From the NCBI RefSeq assembly GCF_016735595.1, contig NZ_JAERRB010000001.1, positions 1,116,001-1,180,000 on the forward strand: 64,000 nucleotides of DNA. Direction: 5' to 3'. The translations under genes and the position numbers were made by a program. Below, piece by piece: positions 43,892 to 52,760 of this stretch. The notes under the pieces are model-generated. The model ran no database searches. It had not been told where the DNA came from and was given only the letters and a program-made list of their open reading frames with translations. The stretch's first letter is position 1, and each line of letters begins with the position of its first letter. The stretch comes from Chryseolinea lacunae (GTDB lineage: Bacteria > Bacteroidota > Bacteroidia > Cytophagales > Cyclobacteriaceae).

Positions 43892-44356
43892 ATGCTGGGC
43901 ACTCTTTCCAAAAAACAATGTGAGCGCGTGTTGCTTGCGGGGTTGATAGGCCGCGTGGGATGCCACGCCGGCGGCAAGGTCTATATCGTGCCGCTGACCT
44001 ATGTGTTTGATGGCGGCATGATCTATGCCCATTCGAAAGAAGGCCTGAAGGTGACGATGATGCGCAAGAATCCAAATGTATGTTTCCAGGTGGACCAGGT
44101 CGACAATATGACCAACTGGCGAAGCGTGGTGTTGTGGGGAACGTTTGAAGAAGTGAAGACACCAGCCGCACAAGACAAGGTCCTGAAGTTGCTGGTCGAC
44201 CGGTTTGAAGCGTTTCACACCAGCGAATCGGTGAAACCTGTCTTCCACACCGCCGAGCACCAGCCCCTGAAAGAAAAAAAGCCTGTGATCTTCCGGATCG
44301 TCGTAGACGAAATGACAGGTCGATTTGAAAAGAACACGTCCGAAAATATCATCTAA
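43892..44356 (+). CDS. Pyridoxamine 5'-phosphate oxidase-fold (NimA-like) flavin-binding protein
   Basis: 154 residues forming a split beta-barrel: RVLLAGLIGRVGCHAGGKVYIVPLTYVFDGGMIYAHS, then KNPNVCFQVDQVDNMTNWRSVVLWGTFEEV. This is the PNPOx-like nitroreductase/NimA group that binds FMN or F420-like cofactors; many members protect against oxidants or nitro compounds. 85 bp separate it from the CoA-transferase gene and 10 bp from hpf, so it is likely in the same operon. Its reaction is unknown. Confidence 0.85.
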   Translation: MLGTLSKKQCERVLLAGLIGRVGCHAGGKVYIVPLTYVFDGGMIYAHSKEGLKVTMMRKNPNVCFQVDQVDNMTNWRSVVLWGTFEEVKTPAAQDKVLKLLVDRFEAFHTSESVKPVFHTAEHQPLKEKKPVIFRIVVDEMTGRFEKNTSENII

Positions 44357-44366
44357 AAAAAACGCT

Positions 44367-44669
44367 ATGAAAATAACCATCCAGACCCCGGGCTTTACCG
44401 GCAAACCCGAGTTGCTCAAATTTGCCGAAGAGCATGTTCAAAAGTTCAGCCACCTGAGCGACCGCATCATGGAAGGCAAAGTGGTGCTGCACATCGACAA
44501 GTCGGACGAGAAGAAGAATAAGGTATGCGACATTCGTCTTGCCGTGCCGGGCAATGATCTGTTTGCCACCAAAACCGCGGGCAGTTTCGAAGAAGCCATT
44601 GCCGACACGTGCCAGGCCCTGCGCAAACAAGTTGAAGGCTGGAAAGAACTTCCAACCCGCTCTGCATAA
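44367..44669 (+). CDS. hpf: Short-type ribosome hibernation promoting factor
   Basis: 100 residues, the short HPF/YfiA form without the C-terminal dimerisation domain: MKITIQTPGFTGKPELLKFAEEHVQKF, the basic/acidic surface helix, and GSFEEAIADTCQALRKQVEGWKE. It binds the ribosomal decoding centre and preserves inactive 70S or 100S ribosomes. ATG 44367 follows the PNPOx stop by 10 bp; the longer open frame starts inside that gene. Placement in an operator-B operon fits a slow-growth, low-oxygen programme. Confidence 0.92.
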   Translation: MKITIQTPGFTGKPELLKFAEEHVQKFSHLSDRIMEGKVVLHIDKSDEKKNKVCDIRLAVPGNDLFATKTAGSFEEAIADTCQALRKQVEGWKELPTRSA

Positions 44670-44727
44670 ACGACCATTCTTTGTCACCTGTAAAATCAAT
44701 CGGTCCCCCACAAAAAACAGTGCATCC

Positions 44728-45750
44728 TTGAACACATCCATTTTTCCTCCTCCGGATTTTCGAAGCAAACTTATTCAACAATTGCCCGGTGTGTATTACA
44801 TGGTTCAGTATACAGATCATTGGGAAGTGATTTCCGCCACGGAACAAACCTCCGAGCTGCTGGGTTTCACACCCCGTGAAATTTACATTATGTCGTGCAA
44901 CTTTTTTGAACGGGTCATTCATCCGGAAGACTTCACCATGGTGAGCGAACGGAAACAAAATTCGTTTGAAGAAGGAAAGCTGTTTGTGTTGGAATATCGA
45001 ATCTATGACAAGTTCAAGTCCCTGAAATATGTGCGCGACCAATATACCTGTTTCAAAAGTTCGGACGGCACGTGGCTGATGGAAGGCTACCTGAGCGAGA
45101 TCGCGCAAACGGGCATACGCGACCGGCTCATTCAACAGCTACGGGCCTATCGCGACGCCGTTGATGTGAACATGATCTCGTCTATCACCGACACCAAAGG
45201 AAAGATTGTGTATGCAAACGAAAACTTTTGCCGGATCTCCAAATACACCATGTGGGAACTGGTGGGAAAAAATCACCGGATCGTGAACTCCGGCCACCAC
45301 AGTAGCGAATTTTTTGCAGACCTCTGGAACACCATTTCGGATGGCAAGCTGTGGCAAGGCGAAATTCTCAACAAGGCCAAAGATGGCACGCTCTATTGGG
45401 TCGACACCGTGATCATTCCCATCTTCGACGAGAGCAGGAAGATTGTGAACTACCTGTCGCTGCGCATGCCCATAGACGACCGCAAGGATGCCGAGGCGCA
45501 CCGGAAAAATTATGTTCACCTCCTGGAAAAAATTGCCTTCATCGTGGCCCACGAGGTGAGAGGACCGTTGTGCAGCATTCTGGGCTTGGTGAACCTGCTG
45601 GTACTGCCCGACAACACCCCCGAGCAAACCGCGATGGCCATCGGCTATTTGAAAGGCTCGGCCGATCAGCTCAACGCCATCACACAAAAACTTTCGCGCT
45701 TTGTGTGGGAGAACGAGATCGAGTTGAAGGTGAATGCCTATAAAGAATAG
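44728..45750 (+). CDS. PAS-PAS-HisKA protein lacking the ATPase domain
   Basis: About 341 residues counted from a TTG at 44728; the next in-frame ATG, 44800, would cut the first PAS. Residues ~15-130 are a PAS (LPGVYYMVQYTDHWEVISATEQ), ~145-260 a second PAS (NMISSITDTKGKIVYANENF), followed by a DHp helix with candidate His275 in AFIVAHEVRGPLCSILGLV. Only 65 residues follow that His and the gene then stops, with operator C beginning 14 bases downstream, so no HATPase_c exists. It can bind a signal and perhaps accept or present a phosphate or dimerise with another kinase, but cannot autophosphorylate alone. It starts 58 bases after hpf. Confidence 0.7.
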   Translation: MNTSIFPPPDFRSKLIQQLPGVYYMVQYTDHWEVISATEQTSELLGFTPREIYIMSCNFFERVIHPEDFTMVSERKQNSFEEGKLFVLEYRIYDKFKSLKYVRDQYTCFKSSDGTWLMEGYLSEIAQTGIRDRLIQQLRAYRDAVDVNMISSITDTKGKIVYANENFCRISKYTMWELVGKNHRIVNSGHHSSEFFADLWNTISDGKLWQGEILNKAKDGTLYWVDTVIIPIFDESRKIVNYLSLRMPIDDRKDAEAHRKNYVHLLEKIAFIVAHEVRGPLCSILGLVNLLVLPDNTPEQTAMAIGYLKGSADQLNAITQKLSRFVWENEIELKVNAYKE

Positions 45751-45763
45751 CAGGCCGAACCCA

Positions 45764-45787
45764 AAAACCTGACATAAATCAGGTTTT
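45764..45787 (+). promoter_or_regulatory. Crp/Fnr-type operator C (perfect palindrome)
   Basis: AAAACCTGA, 6-base spacer CATAAA, TCAGGTTTT: 9-bp arms with no mismatch, centre 45775.5. It is the best instance in the window and lies before the usp-ccoI-ccoS-hemN operon. Confidence 0.85.
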
Positions 45788-45826
45788 GCGCTGACACCCC
45801 TCACACCGGCGCCCGGGGGCTTCCGC

Positions 45827-45834
45827 TATTTTTG
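45827..45834 (+). promoter_or_regulatory. -7 element TATTTTTG of the usp-ccoI operon
   Basis: Perfect TAnnTTTG starting 51.5 bp from the centre of operator C and 32 bases before ATG 45859. Confidence 0.7.
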
Positions 45835-45858
45835 ATACATCAACAAACCAACAACACC

Positions 45859-46710
45859 ATGAAAAACATACTTGTCCCCTGCGATTTTTCCAAGCCCGCC
45901 ATCAATGCCTTCCGGTTCGCATTGGATATTGCCGCGCAATCGGCTGGCACTGTACATTTGGTTAACGTGGTTGAGCTTCCGGTGTTGCACGACACAGTGC
46001 TTATGCCGGTGTTGAATTTTGAACAGACGTTGCTGAACGACTTGCGGGCGCATGCCGAAAAGTCGTTTGAAAAAATAACCAGTAAATATTCTAACGAGGG
46101 CGCGAAGGTGGTGACGAACGTATCGTTCGGGCCGGTGTATGGTAAAATACTGGATTACATTGCCGACAAAAATATCGACGTCGTGGTGATGGGATCGCAC
46201 GGCAGCAGCGGCCTGCGCGAGCTCTTTATTGGTTCGAATGCCGAACGCCTGGTTCGTAATTCGCCGGTGCCCGTGCTGGTGTTGAAAGATTATTTCAAAG
46301 GTCCTGTGAAAAACATTGTGTTCCCCAACAATCTCGACACCGATTCGCAGGAAGAACTCACATTGAAAGTGAAGGCTCTTCAGGATTTCTTCAAGGCACA
46401 CCTGCACATTGTGTGGATCAACACACCGCTGAACTTTACATCCGACACGATTACGCTAAAGAGAATGGAAGCGTTTGCCAAGCGGTTTATGCTCAAGAAC
46501 TATACCCTCAGCATTTTTAATCACACCGACACCGAAGAAGGCATTCTCGAATTCAGCAAAAAAATACAAGGCGACCTCATTGCCATGGCCACACACGGCC
46601 GCACGGGCATAGCCCACCTGGTGAACGGAAGCCTGGCCGAAGATGTGGTGAACCACACCAAAGGCATGGTGTGGACCTACACACTGAAGAACGAACTGGT
46701 AGAAGCTTAG
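45859..46710 (+). CDS. Tandem universal stress protein
   Basis: 283 residues made of two Usp domains (~1-145 and ~150-283). The first has the ATP-binding signature GSHGSSGLRELFIGSNAE, the second ATHGRTGIAHLVNGSLAE. The start is MKNILVPCDFSKPAINAFRFAL. Tandem Usp proteins bind nucleotides and respond to starvation and oxygen limitation. It is the first gene after operator C; the ccoI start follows after 19 bp, so the stress protein and the copper pump for the oxidase share a transcript. Confidence 0.93.
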   Translation: MKNILVPCDFSKPAINAFRFALDIAAQSAGTVHLVNVVELPVLHDTVLMPVLNFEQTLLNDLRAHAEKSFEKITSKYSNEGAKVVTNVSFGPVYGKILDYIADKNIDVVVMGSHGSSGLRELFIGSNAERLVRNSPVPVLVLKDYFKGPVKNIVFPNNLDTDSQEELTLKVKALQDFFKAHLHIVWINTPLNFTSDTITLKRMEAFAKRFMLKNYTLSIFNHTDTEEGILEFSKKIQGDLIAMATHGRTGIAHLVNGSLAEDVVNHTKGMVWTYTLKNELVEA

Positions 46711-46729
46711 TCACAAACGGTTTTTACGG

Positions 46730-49120
46730 ATGAACACAAGCGTTGTTGAATCGCTCCGTTGCTTTCATTGTGGTGAACCGTGCGACGACATCCTCTATTT
46801 TGAGGACAGACCGTTTTGCTGCGAAGGCTGCAAAACGGTCTATGAAATTCTGGACACCCACAACCTCTGCGACTACTACCAGCTTGATGGCCATTCGGGC
46901 CTCACCCTCAAAAATGCAGTTGCGGGATCGTATGCCCACCTCGACGCTCCCGACGTGCGCCGGAAACTCCTGACGTTTGATTCGCCTGAATTGTCGAAAG
47001 TGAACTTTCAGGTTCCGTCCATCCATTGCGTGTCGTGCATCTGGCTACTGGAAAATTTGCGGAAGCTGAACGCCGGTGTGTTTAAAGCGGAAGTGAGCTT
47101 TGGACGGAAAACTGTGACCATCGATTTTGATCCGTCGCGTGTGAAACTTTCGGAGCTTGCTCACCTCATGGCCTCGGTGGGCTATGCACCGGTGATCCGG
47201 CTCGATGAAACTGAAGTAGCCAAAAAACCAACCCATCGCGGACTTCTCTACAAGCTTGTGATTGCGGGCTTTGCGTTTGGCAACATCATGCTCTTCAGCT
47301 TTCCGGAATACCTGGGACTAGAAGCAAACGATGATGTTCTGAAATCGCTGTTCTCGTGGCTGAACCTGGCGTTGTCTGTTCCCGTGTTTTTTTATAGTGC
47401 TTCAGAATATTTCACATCGGCTTGGAAGAGTTTCCGCCAGAGGCAAATCAACATTGATGTGCCCATTGCAGCCGGCCTGCTGGCGCTGTTTCTGCGCAGC
47501 ACCTTCGACATTCTCACAGCAACCGGTCCCGGCTATCTCGATTCGTTTTCCGGTTTAGTATTCTTTCTGCTCATTGGCCGGTGGTTCCAGGGGAAAACCT
47601 ATGAGAGCCTGGCCTTTGACCGCGACTTCAAATCGTATTTCCCACTGGCCGTGAACCGGCTCGCAGGAAAGGATTGGACGTCGGCCATTATCTATGAGCT
47701 GAAGAAAGGCGATGTCATAAAAATAAGAAGCATGGAGATTGTTCCCTCCGATGCCGTGCTGAACGACAGCGATGCTTTCTTTGACTACAGTTTTGTGACG
47801 GGCGAGGCAAAGCCAGTGAAGGTGAAACGAGGCGACCTGGTGTATGCCGGCGGACGCCTCATTGGGAAACCGGTGGTGCTTACGGTGGAGAAGAGCACGT
47901 CGCAAAGTCACCTGACCAGCCTTTGGAACAACGAAGCTTTCCGGAAAACGGAAGAGAGTCAGTATAAAAAAATCATTGATCGTTCGGCACGGAAATTCAC
48001 GTGGGTGGTGATGGCGCTGGCGGTGGTCACAGCAGGCGTGTGGCAGTGGTATGCGCCACAACACATGTGGCTGGTGCTCACCTCGGTGCTGATGGTGGCG
48101 TGTCCGTGCGCGTTGGCGCTGGCGGCGCCCTTCACCTATGGCAGCATGTTGCGTGTGTTTGGTCAACACGGTTTCTTTCTGAAAAATGCCGATGTGATTG
48201 AACGGCTGGCGTGCATCGATGCCGTGGTGTTCGACAAGACGGGCACGGTTACGCACGGTCGCGAACCCGGCGTGGAATTTGTGGGCGACCTCGATGCCAC
48301 TGAACTTGGTGCGGTGAAGTTGCTCACCGGTGCCTCCACGCATCCGCTCAGCACCATTGTTTCGAAATCCATTCACCGACCGCTTCACGAAAACATCACA
48401 CAGTTCAAAGAGCTGCCGGGCAAGGGTGTGCAGGGGATGATCGGTGACCGATTTGTGCAGGCCGGGTCGGCTAACTTTGTCGGGTTCCGGGAGAACCTTG
48501 ATCCCCGGGCGTCTTATGTGTTCATCGCCATCGACAACAACATAAAAGGTTATTTCATCATCACGGTTAAAATAAGACCCAATCTCAAACACATGCTGTC
48601 ACGGCTGGGCACAACCTGTGCGGCGTTGCTCTCGGGCGATAACGACGCCGACCGGGGCAGCATGCGCGCGGTGTTTCCGGCGTCGGCATCGCTGCTGTTC
48701 AACCAGGACCCGCACCACAAGCTGGCGTTCATCCAAAGCCTGCAACAGCAAGGCAAGAATGTGTTGATGGTGGGCGATGGCCTCAACGACTCGGGTGCGC
48801 TGAAGCAAAGCAACGTGGGCATTGCAGTTTCAGACGACAGCGGCATTTTCACACCCGCCTGCGATGGCATTCTGGACGGCAAGCAACTGCCGCAGCTCGA
48901 CAAATTTATGGCGCTTGCCAAATACTCGTCTATCATTCTGAAAATCGCTTTTGGCATTTCGTTCTTCTACAACACCATTGCGCTCGGCGTTGCCGTGACC
49001 GGTCACCTCACGCCGCTGGTGGCGGCCATTCTTATGCCGGTGAGCAGCATCAGCGTGGTGGGCTTTTCAACTTTTGCTGTCAACGCCGTGGCCCGGCGCA
49101 AACTGGGCGCGGTCAACTAA
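46730..49120 (+). CDS. ccoI: Copper-translocating P1B-type ATPase for cbb3 assembly
   Basis: 796 residues. N-terminal metal-binding region: a zinc-ribbon-like CFHCGEPC...FCCEGCKTVYEIL (~11-40) and a CVSC motif (100-103) in a heavy-metal-associated fold. Eight membrane helices, the CPC ion motif (458-460 in VACPCALALAAPF), and Asp502 in FDKTGTVTHG. This order is the FixI/CcoI subgroup that delivers Cu to the CuB site of cbb3 oxidase. It is followed by ccoS and hemN within 14 bp and by a 4-bp overlap, the usual accessory set. Confidence 0.93.
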   Translation: MNTSVVESLRCFHCGEPCDDILYFEDRPFCCEGCKTVYEILDTHNLCDYYQLDGHSGLTLKNAVAGSYAHLDAPDVRRKLLTFDSPELSKVNFQVPSIHCVSCIWLLENLRKLNAGVFKAEVSFGRKTVTIDFDPSRVKLSELAHLMASVGYAPVIRLDETEVAKKPTHRGLLYKLVIAGFAFGNIMLFSFPEYLGLEANDDVLKSLFSWLNLALSVPVFFYSASEYFTSAWKSFRQRQINIDVPIAAGLLALFLRSTFDILTATGPGYLDSFSGLVFFLLIGRWFQGKTYESLAFDRDFKSYFPLAVNRLAGKDWTSAIIYELKKGDVIKIRSMEIVPSDAVLNDSDAFFDYSFVTGEAKPVKVKRGDLVYAGGRLIGKPVVLTVEKSTSQSHLTSLWNNEAFRKTEESQYKKIIDRSARKFTWVVMALAVVTAGVWQWYAPQHMWLVLTSVLMVACPCALALAAPFTYGSMLRVFGQHGFFLKNADVIERLACIDAVVFDKTGTVTHGREPGVEFVGDLDATELGAVKLLTGASTHPLSTIVSKSIHRPLHENITQFKELPGKGVQGMIGDRFVQAGSANFVGFRENLDPRASYVFIAIDNNIKGYFIITVKIRPNLKHMLSRLGTTCAALLSGDNDADRGSMRAVFPASASLLFNQDPHHKLAFIQSLQQQGKNVLMVGDGLNDSGALKQSNVGIAVSDDSGIFTPACDGILDGKQLPQLDKFMALAKYSSIILKIAFGISFFYNTIALGVAVTGHLTPLVAAILMPVSSISVVGFSTFAVNAVARRKLGAVN

Positions 49121-49134
49121 AAAATTATATACTC

Positions 49135-49308
49135 ATGGGAATCATTGTCGCCCTCATCGCCGTCAGCCTCACCCTCGCCGTGGGCTTTCTGGTGTCTTTT
49201 TTATGGAGCCTGAAACACGGTCAATTTGACGACACTTATTCGCCTTCGGTGCGCATGCTGTTCGAAGACAAACCTCAACCCAATCCTGCAAACGACGTCA
49301 AAAAATGA
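49135..49308 (+). CDS. ccoS: CcoS, cbb3 oxidase maturation protein
   Basis: 57 residues beginning MGIIVALIAVSLTLAVGFLV, one membrane helix followed by SFLWSLKHGQFDDTYSPS, the conserved CcoS W-x-x-x-x-G-Q-F/Y-D motif. CcoS is needed to insert haem and copper cofactors into CcoN. The gene is too short to be found by length-based searches. Its TGA overlaps the hemN ATG (ATGA) at 49305-49308, and ccoI ends 14 bp upstream. Confidence 0.92.
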   Translation: MGIIVALIAVSLTLAVGFLVSFLWSLKHGQFDDTYSPSVRMLFEDKPQPNPANDVKK

Positions 49309-50672
49309 ATCCATCCAACGCTTCCCTCCTCCTCAAAAAATATGACGTGCCCACCCCACGCTATACGAGCTACCCCACTGTGCCCGCCTGGGACACCGAG
49401 AACTTTTCGGACGATCGCTGGCAGGACATTGTGCATCGCGCCTTCGAAGAGTCGAACGACAACAAGGGCATAAGCCTCTATATTCACCTGCCGTTTTGCG
49501 AAAGTCTGTGCACCTATTGCGCCTGCAACACCCGCATCACACGCAACCACGCGGTGGAGATTCCCTATATCCGTGCCGTGCTGAAAGAGTGGGAACAGTA
49601 TAGAAAGATTTTCGGCCGGGCACCCGTGTTGCGCGAACTGCACCTGGGCGGCGGCACCCCGACGTTCTTCTCCATCCAAAACCTGCACTGGCTCATCACC
49701 TATTTGCTGGAGGATTCGGTGATCCACCCCGACTTTGAATTCAGCTTTGAGGGTCACCCCAACAACACTACTGAAGAACACCTGCGCATGCTGTTCGACC
49801 TGGGGTTCACCCGCGTGAGCTTTGGCGTGCAAGACCTCGACGAAAAAGTGCAGCAAACCATTCACCGTATTCAGCCATTCGAAAACCTGGAACGCGTTAC
49901 CCGGCTTGCCCGCGAGATCGGCTATGAATCGGTGAGCTTCGATTTGATCTATGGCCTGCCGTTCCAGACGCCGTTCACCGTGTCGGACACGATCGATAAG
50001 ATTCTCACGCTGCATCCCGACCGGCTGTCGTTCTACAGCTATGCGCATGTGCCCTGGCTCCGCCCCGGACAGCGCGGCTATGAAGACGCCGATCTTCCTT
50101 CACGCTACCTGAAGCGCCACCTCTATGAAGTGGGGCGCCACAAATTGCGGAAGGCCGGGTATGCCGACATTGGCATGGATCACTTTGCGTTGCCCACCGA
50201 CGATTTGTTTAAGGCACACGTGCGGGGAAACCTTCACCGGAATTTTATGGGCTATACCACACACCAGACCGACCTGCTGGTTGGCCTGGGCGCGTCGGCC
50301 ATCAGCGACTCGCGCTATGGCTATGCGCAAAACACAAAGAAGGTGGAAGATTATCTCGAAGCCATCCGCACCAACGGCCTGGCCGTTTGCAAGGGGCACC
50401 TCATGTCTGACGAAGACATGCTGCTGCGGCAATGCATTTTGCAGATCTGTTGCCAGGGCGAATTGAATGGTGAACTGCTGGGCCAGGTGATTGACAAAAC
50501 CATTCTCGACGCCCTTGGCGAAATGGAACAGGAAGGCATTCTCTATTTGTTTGACGGCGGCCTGAAAGTGACCACCGCGGGCGAACCCTTCATCCGGAAC
50601 ATCTGCCGTGTGTTCGACAAACGCATGGACCGCATCGATGCCGGAAAAGAAATTTTCAGCAAGGCGATATAA
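49305..50672 (+). CDS. hemN: Oxygen-independent coproporphyrinogen III oxidase
   Basis: 455 residues of the radical-SAM HemN family. The Fe4S4 motif CESLCTYCAC gives Cys65, Cys69, Cys72 and a fourth at 74; GGGTPTFF and SFGVQDLDEKVQ are the SAM-binding and catalytic segments; DLIYGLPFQT follows. It makes protoporphyrinogen IX without O2, supplying haem for the cbb3 oxidase when oxygen is scarce. It overlaps ccoS by 4 bp and so is coupled to it. Confidence 0.95.
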   Translation: MNPSNASLLLKKYDVPTPRYTSYPTVPAWDTENFSDDRWQDIVHRAFEESNDNKGISLYIHLPFCESLCTYCACNTRITRNHAVEIPYIRAVLKEWEQYRKIFGRAPVLRELHLGGGTPTFFSIQNLHWLITYLLEDSVIHPDFEFSFEGHPNNTTEEHLRMLFDLGFTRVSFGVQDLDEKVQQTIHRIQPFENLERVTRLAREIGYESVSFDLIYGLPFQTPFTVSDTIDKILTLHPDRLSFYSYAHVPWLRPGQRGYEDADLPSRYLKRHLYEVGRHKLRKAGYADIGMDHFALPTDDLFKAHVRGNLHRNFMGYTTHQTDLLVGLGASAISDSRYGYAQNTKKVEDYLEAIRTNGLAVCKGHLMSDEDMLLRQCILQICCQGELNGELLGQVIDKTILDALGEMEQEGILYLFDGGLKVTTAGEPFIRNICRVFDKRMDRIDAGKEIFSKAI

Positions 50673-50705
50673 ACCAGGCACGCATCGCCGGGTTGTGCTC
50701 TGCTG

Positions 50706-51803
50706 TCATTGATGTTCGAGGTGTGTCACGTTCAGCTTAAGCCACGTGAAGTCTCCATCGTTCAGTTTCCAGGTGACCTCGCACTGTGCAGGAACAAGAC
50801 GGCCATTCATTTTTTTATAGCCGGTGATGTTCACCTGCCACACTTCTTTTCTGAACACACCGTCGAAGTCGCCAAAGCGATCGGCCACAACGCTGGCCAC
50901 GCGGCCGTCTGATAGGAATGTGAACGTGCCCATGGCCGTCACACCTTTGTAGGACATGGTGGCCGTTGCGCGAAGCGGGGCAATTTCTTTCCAGTGCATG
51001 TAGGGTTGTGTTGCGGCTTCCGGATACCAGATCATTTCGCTGAGAAAACGAAGCATGGAGCCCTGATCGATTTCGGGGCCGGAGGTATTTGCCATGGTAT
51101 AGATGAAAAGAGGTTTGATGAGCATGTTCCCCACACCTCCTGCATACTGGTCGCGGCCGGCAATAAACACAAACGGCGCAGCCTGGATGGTGGCTTTCCA
51201 GAGGAATGCAGGTGGATTGACCGAACAATATTGTTGTGCCTGAAAGTTCATCCAGCGGCCGTCGCGTGTTGTTCGCATGGCACCGGTGTGTTTCACCCGG
51301 GCAACCGCGTAGGTGCTACTGAATGCCCCCGACACCAATAACCATTTCTGAACAATGACCGGGAGCCCGGTGTCGCGTTTTGACTGCGGCATCACCGGCG
51401 TCGCATTTTTTTTAAGAACCGAAATTTCCACTTCCGTCTTCTCATCAAATTGCGTGTGCGCCATTTTCAAAACGATGATCACCGCGAGGATTATATTGAA
51501 AAACGTTCCGTATTTAACATCCTGCCAATAGAACACAATGAGCGTTTGCGACAACCCCACGCCGACCAGCGCGACCAGCCCATACCAACCGACATTCATC
51601 CGGTAGAGCGTAGCGGCGCCCACCAGCAGAATGCAGACGAGCAACCATAGAAATCCGAAGAATTTTGCCAGGGGTCCGGCCGGCGCGAAATGCGATTTCC
51701 CTTTCAGCAACATGGGTGGCCCGAGGTTCCATTCTTTGGAGAACCCCATGAGGTGAATCAATCCATGAATCACCAGAAGGCCAGGAAATAATAAGCGAAG
51801 CAT
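50706..51803 (-). CDS. DUF6544-type membrane protein of unknown function
   Basis: 365 residues. The first ~110 residues contain about four membrane helices (LLFPGLLVIHGLIHLMGF; FFGFLWLLVCILLVGAATL; GLVALVGVGLSQTLIVFYW). The remaining soluble domain has GAMRTTRDGRWMNFQAQQY, FVFIAGRDQYAGGVGNM and MLRFLSEMIWYPEAATQPYMHW, which I recognise as a DUF6544-like domain (lipid- or ligand-binding shape suspected). Its role is unknown. It converges on hemN (33 bp). Confidence 0.7.
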   Translation of the reverse strand: MLRLLFPGLLVIHGLIHLMGFSKEWNLGPPMLLKGKSHFAPAGPLAKFFGFLWLLVCILLVGAATLYRMNVGWYGLVALVGVGLSQTLIVFYWQDVKYGTFFNIILAVIIVLKMAHTQFDEKTEVEISVLKKNATPVMPQSKRDTGLPVIVQKWLLVSGAFSSTYAVARVKHTGAMRTTRDGRWMNFQAQQYCSVNPPAFLWKATIQAAPFVFIAGRDQYAGGVGNMLIKPLFIYTMANTSGPEIDQGSMLRFLSEMIWYPEAATQPYMHWKEIAPLRATATMSYKGVTAMGTFTFLSDGRVASVVADRFGDFDGVFRKEVWQVNITGYKKMNGRLVPAQCEVTWKLNDGDFTWLKLNVTHLEHQ

Positions 51804-51896
51804 AGATTCCGTATGTTTTTTTTATTGACGACGACTATCGATCTCGTGCAAACACAACGGGCAAAGCCGGCGGAAATTTATGCCGTCGGATTTCTT

Positions 51897-52598
51897 TTAT
51901 GCTGCCGGGCCGTTCACCCGGTCCATGATGTCCTGCATCATTTCGATCTGCACTTTTTGAATCTCCAGAAGCTCGTGTTGCTGGTGGATCATGAGGTGGT
52001 CGATCTTTTCGTGAAGGATTCTGATTTCGAGTTCTGATTTCAGGTTTATCATGTAGTCCTTCTTGGAGCGCTCGCGATCTTTTTCTTCCTGGCGATTCTG
52101 GCTCATCATGATGAGCGGTGCCTGCAGTGCCGCAAGGCATGACAGGATGAGGTTTAGCAGGATGAAGGGATACGGATCGAACGATCGGTTCTGAAACCAG
52201 AAGGCGTTCACGGCAATCCAGAGCAGCAGAAACGCAAAGAAGCTTCCGATAAATTTCCAGCTGCCTCCAAAGGCCGCAATGCGGTCGGCCATGCGTTGAC
52301 CAAACGAGAGTGGCTCTTCGAGGTCGTTCACCTTGTCGGTGATGGTATCCTTGTTTCGCAAGGCATCGAGCACGGTCGACTCAAGTTCCGACAGTTCGCC
52401 TACTTCCCGGGCCAGGTAGCCGGCAATGTATTTCTGGCGATAGATGTTCAACTCCGTGAGCGCACAATGGTTGTCGGACGTGAATTCGGGATGATGGGCC
52501 TGGATCACGGTGAGCACCGGTGCCTGAATAGTGCGCGCCGATACTTTTTCGCTCAACGGAAATGCTTTTCCTGAAAGGTCACTGATAAAACTTTCCAT
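51897..52598 (-). CDS. DUF1003 domain membrane protein
   Basis: 233 residues. Residues ~105-165 are the DUF1003 core with two membrane helices: GQRMADRIAAFGGSWKFIGSFFAFLLLWIAVNAFW and PYPFILLNLILSCLAALQAPLIMMSQNRQ. The tail is a coiled coil (DRERSKKDYMINLKSELEIRILHEKIDHLM). The N-terminal extension (about 100 residues, with CALTELNIYRQKYIAGYL) is typical of some members. Function unknown. It is divergent from the cbb3 operon, with operator D in between, but no matching -7 element faces this direction. Confidence 0.88.
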   Translation of the reverse strand: MESFISDLSGKAFPLSEKVSARTIQAPVLTVIQAHHPEFTSDNHCALTELNIYRQKYIAGYLAREVGELSELESTVLDALRNKDTITDKVNDLEEPLSFGQRMADRIAAFGGSWKFIGSFFAFLLLWIAVNAFWFQNRSFDPYPFILLNLILSCLAALQAPLIMMSQNRQEEKDRERSKKDYMINLKSELEIRILHEKIDHLMIHQQHELLEIQKVQIEMMQDIMDRVNGPAA

Positions 52599-52652
52599 AC
52601 GCTATTAAAAAAAAGACATCACGTTACGCTAAGGTAAACACAAGTCCCCTGG

Positions 52653-52676
52653 CTGTTGCTGACAAAAATCAGGTTT
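52653..52676 (+). promoter_or_regulatory. Crp/Fnr-type operator D of the cbb3 operon
   Basis: Half-sites CTGA and TCAGGTTTT with the 6-base spacer CAAAAA, centre 52665.5. The right half is perfect, the left half deviates (TTGCTGA). Confidence 0.8.
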
Positions 52677-52716
52677 TCGTGAAGCAATCGTCACCCGTCA
52701 GCGTTCGGTGCCACAA

Positions 52717-52724
52717 TACTTTTA
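52717..52724 (+). promoter_or_regulatory. -7 element TACTTTTA of the cbb3 operon
   Basis: 7 of 8 matches to TAnnTTTG, starting 51.5 bp from the centre of operator D and 44 bases before ATG 52761. Confidence 0.65.
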
Positions 52725-52760
52725 GGGCAGAAATAATTCTGTGAAATAACCGTAAGGAAT

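Noticed and set aside
52601-52664. Operator D acting on the divergent DUF1003 gene
   Set aside because: At 51.5 bp in that direction the sequence is a T/A run without a TAnnTTTG-like element, unlike the cbb3 side.
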